Positions 59,679 through 64,000 of a stretch of DNA of 64,000 nucleotides are shown piece after piece. A program made the position numbers and the translations under genes. The DNA comes from CAVWDU01 sp963840725 (GTDB lineage Bacteria > Pseudomonadota > Gammaproteobacteria > Pseudomonadales > Halieaceae): positions 1-64,000 of the forward strand of contig CAWIZY010000019.1 in the NCBI GenBank assembly GCA_963840725.1, read 5' to 3'. Positions within the stretch are counted from its first letter, which is position 1. Every line of letters begins with the position of its first letter. Below the pieces are notes generated by a model that did no database searches, was not told the origin of the DNA, and saw nothing but the letters and a program-made list of their open reading frames with translations.

Positions 59679-62519
59679 ATGGATATACCAGTTACTAACA
59701 AGGTGTTACCCCGCCACCTCGTGACAAGGAACTACGTTCGCGGGTACGCCTGTTCGGCAATCTGCTGGGGGAAGTACTGGCTTCGCAGGCCGGGCACGGA
59801 AGTACTGGCCGCCGTAGAAACCCTGCGCAAGGGTTATATCCGCCTGCGCAAAGAGGAAAATGCCGGCCTTCGCAAGCGCCTGGCAACAAACATCGACAGG
59901 CTGCATACCCGATACCCTGAACCACGTCGTCCGCGCATTCAATATCTATTTCAGCCTGGTCAATCATCGCCGAAGAAGCCTTCCAGCACAAGGAGCGACG
60001 ACGCCAGGTCCGACAAGGGGGCCCGCTGTGGCGCGGTTCGTTCGACCATACGCTGCGCGAGTTTCACGACCTGGGCATGGATGCCACCAGATCACAGACA
60101 ACTGCTGAACAGACACTGTACCTGCCGGTATTCACCGCCCACCCGACCGAATCGAAACGCCGCGCGGTGATGCACACGATACGGGGAATTTTTATAACCG
60201 CCGAAAGACTGGACGGGCCGCGCCTGGGCCGCAAGAGCGTGAGAGCATCATCAACGACCTGCGCAACCAGATCCAGATGCTCTGGAAAACCGACGAAGTG
60301 CGCGCGTCACAAACCCAGCGTCAGAGGATGAAATCCGTAACGGTCTGTTTTATTTCCGCGAGTGCCTTTTTCAGGCGGTGCCGCGCGTTTACCGCTACCT
60401 GGATAAGTCCATCCAACGAGTATACGGCGATATCGGACATCGAAGTTCCCAGCCTGCTGCAGTTCGGTTCATGGATCGGTGGCGACCGCGATGGCAACCC
60501 GTTCGTCAAACCTGAGACAACCGAATACGCGCTGCGCATGCATATGCGCGAAATGCTCTGCGAATACCTGCGCCGGGTCGAGGCACTGCGCAGCAAACTG
60601 ACCTACTCCTCGCGACTGGTGCAGCCCGCCAGGAATTTCATGGACAGACTGGAACGACGATCTACGGCACTGTCCCGGGGCCATGGGTGAACGCCCGGAC
60701 CGTTTTTCGCACGAACCCTACCGGCGCAAGCTGTACATCATGCGCAACCGGTTACGCCATAATCTGAAACTGACCACCGCGCGTATCGAACACCCGGAGA
60801 TCCGCCAACCCGGACAAATTATCCGCTGCCGCTACCGCAACGAACAGGAATTTCTGAGCGATCTGAAACTCATCCAGGCATCACTGGCATCACACGGTGA
60901 CCAAAATATCGCGCCGATGGTGAATTACTGGACCTGATCCGTCTGGTGGAAACCTTCGGCTTCTTCCTGCTGCACCTGGATATTCGCCAGGAATCAACTC
61001 GTCACAGCGAAGCGGTCAACGAACTTTGTGACCAGCTGCCGGGATGGCTGCGACTACAGCTCACTCGATGAAGAAGCGCGCATGCAGCACTGCTTGCTGG
61101 CTGCTGGATAAGCCGCGTAACGCGTCAGACCGCAGCGCGTCTCGGCGAGCACACCGCTGAAACCCTGGAGGTACTGGATGTGATGGCGCAGATGCGTAAT
61201 GAGGTCAGTGCGGAGGCATTCGGCACCTATGTCATTTCGATGACCCACAATGCCAGCCATGTTCTGGAACTGATGTGGCTGGCTTCGCTATGCGGACTGG
61301 CGGGACAGTAGGGACGACAGCTGGTACTGCCATATCCACATCAGCCCGTTATTCGAAACCATTGACGACCTGGCCCACATCGAACAGGTCATGACCCGCC
61401 TGCTGGATGAACCAGTCTACCGCAAACTGCTCAAAGCTTCCGGCAATCTGCAGGAAATCATGCTGGGTTATTCCGATTCCTGCAAGGACGGCGGTATTCT
61501 GGCCTCCGGCTGGAACCTCTACGAAGCCCAGCAAAAAATCATCCGCATAGCCCGGGCGCACAGTATCGAGTGCCGACTGTTCCACGGCCGTGGCGGCACG
61601 CTGGGCCGTGGCGGCGGTCCAACCCACGACGCGATCACTGTCCCAACCACCAGGTACCGTGCACGGCCAGATCAAGTTCACTGAACAGGGTGAAGTGCTG
61701 TCCGACAAGTACAGCAACGAGGAAACAGCTGTGTACGAACTTTCCATGGGCATCACCGGCCTGCTCAAGGCCAGCCGCAGCGTGGTGCAGTCGAACACAG
61801 CGAAGACTGCGACGAATACATGCGGCCATCATGGCGCAGACTGGCAAATGGCGAGCAGGCCTACCGCGATCTGATCGATCACACCGACGGTCTGCTGGAT
61901 TACTTCTACGAAGCCACACCGGTCTCCGAGATCGGCCTGCTGAATATCGGCTCGCGCCCCAGCCACCGCAAAAAACAGGACCGTTCGAAGAGTTCCATCC
62001 GCGCCATTCCCTGGGTATTCGGCTGGGCGCAGTCCCGGCACACTCTGCCCGCCTGGTATCGGTATCGGCAGCGCGCTGCCAGCATTCACGTCGACAAAAT
62101 GAGGCCAAACTGGACAAACTCCGCGAAATGTACCGGGACTGGCCGTTTTTCCGCGCCCTGCTCAGCAATACCCAAATATCCCTGGCAAAAGCCGAAATGG
62201 ACATCGCCCAGGAATACATCGTGCTTGTGCTGAAAACCAGGGAACTGGCGCACGCGCGTCTATGCGCGTATCCGGGAGGAACACGACCGTACCCTGGAGA
62301 TGGTCTGCAAGTTGCCGATATCCGCTGCCTGCTGGAGGAGACCCCGACACTGGCCCTGTCACTGACGCGGCGCGACCCCTATCTGGATCCGCTCAATCAT
62401 ATCCAGATCAAACTGCTGGACCGGTACCCGCAACGATGAGTCGGAACCAGGAACACTGGCTCAAACCGCTGCTACGCTCAATTAATGCCATTGCCAGCGG
62501 CATGCGCAACACCGGCTAG
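59679..62519 (+). CDS. ppc: Phosphoenolpyruvate carboxylase, frameshifted
   Basis: Makes oxaloacetate from PEP and bicarbonate; about 940 residues after repair. ATG 59679 (MDIPVTNKVLP). Motifs: VFTAHPTESKRRAVMHT (TAHPTE, near residue 150), FGSWIGGDRDGNPFVKPETT (GGDRDGNP), LLHLDIRQESTRHS, MLGYSDSCKDGGILASGWNL, FHGRGGTLGRGGGPTHDAI (the catalytic GRGG...GRGGGP) and SIRAIPWVFGWAQSR. The C-terminal consensus INAIASGMRNTG ends at TAG 62517-62519, in a different frame from the 62439 stop. At least ten frameshifts. All diagnostic motifs are present, so the gene is probably functional in the real organism. Confidence 0.92.
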
Positions 62520-62523
62520 GCAT

Positions 62524-62552
62524 CGATTGCCGCACCCGGCCGGTTGCAATCG
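62524..62552 (+). terminator. Stem-loop after ppc
   Basis: CGATTGC (62524-62530) pairs with GCAATCG (62546-62552), with CCGG/CCGG capable of extending inside the loop. It starts 5 bp after the ppc stop. A short T-containing stretch follows; a probable rho-independent terminator. The rest up to 62726 shows no gene. Confidence 0.55.
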
Positions 62553-62726
62553 ACGCCGCTTTGCTCTACATAATACGGTCTCATAACAATCGCGCTCCGG
62601 TCCAACCACCGCCTGTGCTCTTGCCAGGGGCCGAAAAAACAACGATTGCTGTACGTTGGTCACTGTTAAATTGATAAGAAAGAATAAAGACATCTGACCC
62701 GGGCCGGCGCCTGTCAGTCGCTCGGG

Positions 62727-63593
62727 GTGCATCGGAGGCTGGTCGCTATGGGACTCAATCTGGAAGGCGGGCGCATTCGCAGCCTGATTCAGCGGCAACC
62801 CGCCAGCGGCTGGACCCGCTCGACCGGCATCACAAGGGTCGACAGGCCGGTGCGCGTGCACACGCTCGGGCGCTTCAGCGTACAGTTCAACACCCGCTCC
62901 CTGAACCTGTCGCAGTCGCGGCAGATGAAACCGATGACCTTGCTACAGGCGCTGATTGCCAGCGGCGGGCGCGAGGTTCACAGCGAAATCCTCTCCCAGC
63001 TACTCTGGCCTGACAGCGAAGGCGACAGCGCCCGGAACAACTTCGATGTCACCCTGCATCGACTCAGGCGCCAGTTCGCGCAGCATGAACTGTTCCTGCT
63101 GCGCGACCAGCGCCTGTCGCTGAACAGCCACCTGGTCTGGGTTGATGCATGGAGCTTCGAACGCCTTGTCAACCATAGCGAGCGCCTGCTGCAGCGTCTG
63201 CCGGATACCCATACAAACCGGCAGCTTTCGCGTTGTGGTACGCGCCTGTTGAGCCTTTACCAGGGCGGCTTCCTCGAACGCGAAGCGGTCCAGCCATGGA
63301 TGCTGAGCATGCGCGAGCGCCTGCGCAGCAAACTACTGCGCCACCTGCTCGACGTCAGCAAATTCTGGGCAGCGGCGCAGGACTGGGAACAGGCCATTCG
63401 TTGTTGCCAGAAAGGCCTTGAAATCGAACCGCTTGCCGAACAACTCTATCGCCAGCTGATCACCTGCTACCGGGATGCCGGGCAGCGCGCCGAAGCAATT
63501 GCGTGCTTTCACCGCTGCCGCACAATGTTGTCAGAGCAACTTCAACTGGCGCCCTCAGCGGACACCCTGCAGCTGTTTCACTCCCTCAAGTAA
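62727..63593 (+). CDS. BTAD-domain transcription regulator
   Basis: 288 residues, intact. After a short variable start, VRVHTLGRFSVQFNTRSLNL opens a winged-helix DNA-binding domain of the OmpR/SARP type (LQALIASGGREVHSEILSQL, LWPDSEGDSARNNFDVTLHR). The bacterial transcriptional activation domain, a TPR-like helix bundle, follows to the end (WVDAWSFERLVN...LYRQLITCYRDAGQRAEAIA). Ends with LQLFHSLK. No sensor, ATPase or kinase module is attached, so it is the minimal SARP-like form. The target may be the downstream small genes or other loci. An in-frame later start (e.g. MGLNLEGG, 62748) is possible. Confidence 0.8.
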   Translation: MHRRLVAMGLNLEGGRIRSLIQRQPASGWTRSTGITRVDRPVRVHTLGRFSVQFNTRSLNLSQSRQMKPMTLLQALIASGGREVHSEILSQLLWPDSEGDSARNNFDVTLHRLRRQFAQHELFLLRDQRLSLNSHLVWVDAWSFERLVNHSERLLQRLPDTHTNRQLSRCGTRLLSLYQGGFLEREAVQPWMLSMRERLRSKLLRHLLDVSKFWAAAQDWEQAIRCCQKGLEIEPLAEQLYRQLITCYRDAGQRAEAIACFHRCRTMLSEQLQLAPSADTLQLFHSLK

Positions 63594-63727
63594 GGCGCAA
63601 CGCCGCTCGGCGCCGGCCCCGTCCAGGGCCAGGCGGCTATAGCCGTACGTCCAGCACATTTGTAAGTCATCGGTAAGTCGCACTCCCGCATAGTGACCCG
63701 GACAGAAAAACAACCCGGGGGAACGCA

Positions 63728-63922
63728 GTGGAAAACTATATCGTCAGAATCTATCGCCGCGACCAGGACAATCCTGATCATGTCACCGGAATGCTCGAAT
63801 CCGTCGAGGCCGAGACCCGGCACCCCTTCAAGACGCTCAAGGGACTGCATTCCCTGCTGAGTGACACAGATACCCCAGCCGAATCGAAAAAACTGAAAAC
63901 CGTATCGGCTGGCGTCGACTAG
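63728..63922 (+). CDS. Small conserved-looking hypothetical protein
   Basis: 64 residues from ATG-equivalent 63728 (GTG; GGGGGAACGCAG upstream). It reads MENYIVRIYRRDQDNPDHVT, GMLESVEAETRHPFKTLKGL, HSLLSDTDTP. Similar 60-70 residue proteins with IVRIYRR...GxVE..... FxxxxEL are common in gammaproteobacteria beside BTAD/exported-protein genes; I have no function for them. Intact, followed 32 bp later by an exported-protein start, so likely one operon. Confidence 0.6.
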   Translation: MENYIVRIYRRDQDNPDHVTGMLESVEAETRHPFKTLKGLHSLLSDTDTPAESKKLKTVSAGVD

Positions 63923-63954
63923 AAATTCGAATAATCATCTGGAGGAAACACACC

Positions 63955-64000
63955 ATGAATCTCAGTAGACTAACGCTATTGGCTTCTGCGTTATGCCTTG
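63955..64000 (+). CDS. Start of an exported protein, cut by window end
   Basis: ATG 63955 with a strong CTGGAGGAAACACACC ribosome-binding site. Only 15 codons are visible, MNLSRLTLLASALCL, the start of a Sec signal peptide. Product unknown. Confidence 0.6.
   Translation, partial: MNLSRLTLLASALCL

Noticed and set aside
1..64000. tRNA or rRNA genes
   Set aside because: I looked for tRNA-like T-loop (GGTTCGAATCC) and anticodon-arm patterns and rRNA signatures and saw none convincing. rnpB is the only structural RNA recognised.

Overview
This window reads as a mosaic of at least three unrelated bacterial backgrounds, and much of it is sprinkled with single-base frameshifts. (A) About 1-20230 looks like a planctomycete. 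It has an ECF sigma factor overlapping a Ser/Thr kinase-WD40-TPR gene, an extracellular protein with the LEQRAMLS-type N-terminal signal, a PEP-CTERM protein, and IS66 and IS200-type elements. (B) About 20230-24080 and 50672-64000 look gammaproteobacterial. They carry ExbB/ExbD and TPR-lipoprotein genes, a conjugative-element TraG-like fragment, miaB-phoH-ybeY in the usual order, RNase P RNA, pgi-zwf, glgA, ppc and a BTAD regulator. (C) About 24130-50672 looks like Chloroflexi (Anaerolineae/Caldilineae-like). It has lipoprotein sugar-binding proteins with ...LSACAP lipoboxes, two carbohydrate ABC transporters, a peptide ABC transporter, a GH5-like lipoprotein, a sulfatase, and ROK kinase and aldolase genes. 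The clearest seam is at about 50672, where the first three quarters of YbeY run in frame into the C-terminal part of a peptide-binding protein. I therefore treat the molecule as a probable chimeric metagenomic assembly and not as one genome. Lineage labels are inference from gene content and style; no search was run.

Layout. 7-4462: a four-gene transposon (zinc-ribbon protein, DDE transposase, TniB/ExeA-like AAA ATPase, RecA-fold AAA ATPase) with 19-bp sites at the right end and two degenerate inverted copies at the left. 4756-6363: transposase remnants and a small membrane protein. 6649-11384: sigma factor and kinase on the minus strand. 11930-15629: two exported plus-strand proteins. 15737-18720: IS66 element. 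19078-20229: a REP-flanked, internally deleted IS200/RAYT-like gene. 20261-24075: ExbB/ExbD operon and TraG fragment.

24254-38249: a sugar-use region. A sulfatase, a GNAT, a DUF5996-like protein, a gutted flavoprotein, a small kinase, a class II aldolase, a ROK kinase and a sugar ABC transporter are followed by a divergent GntR/UTRA regulator, the GH5-like lipoprotein and a membrane protein. 38250-44370: a second sugar ABC transporter and a phosphotransferase, lying among two tandem arrays of an 84-bp repeat with a perfect 8-bp inverted repeat in almost every unit. These arrays are the most distinctive unexplained structure here. 44355-50672: a PLP aminotransferase and a peptide ABC transporter.

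50672-64000: translation and RNA maintenance genes (ybeY, phoH, miaB, rnpB), then central carbon genes (pgi and zwf on minus; glgA and ppc on plus), a BTAD regulator, a small protein and the start of an exported protein cut by the window end. Where frameshifts occur, gene limits below are reconstructed by following homologous-looking peptide across frames.
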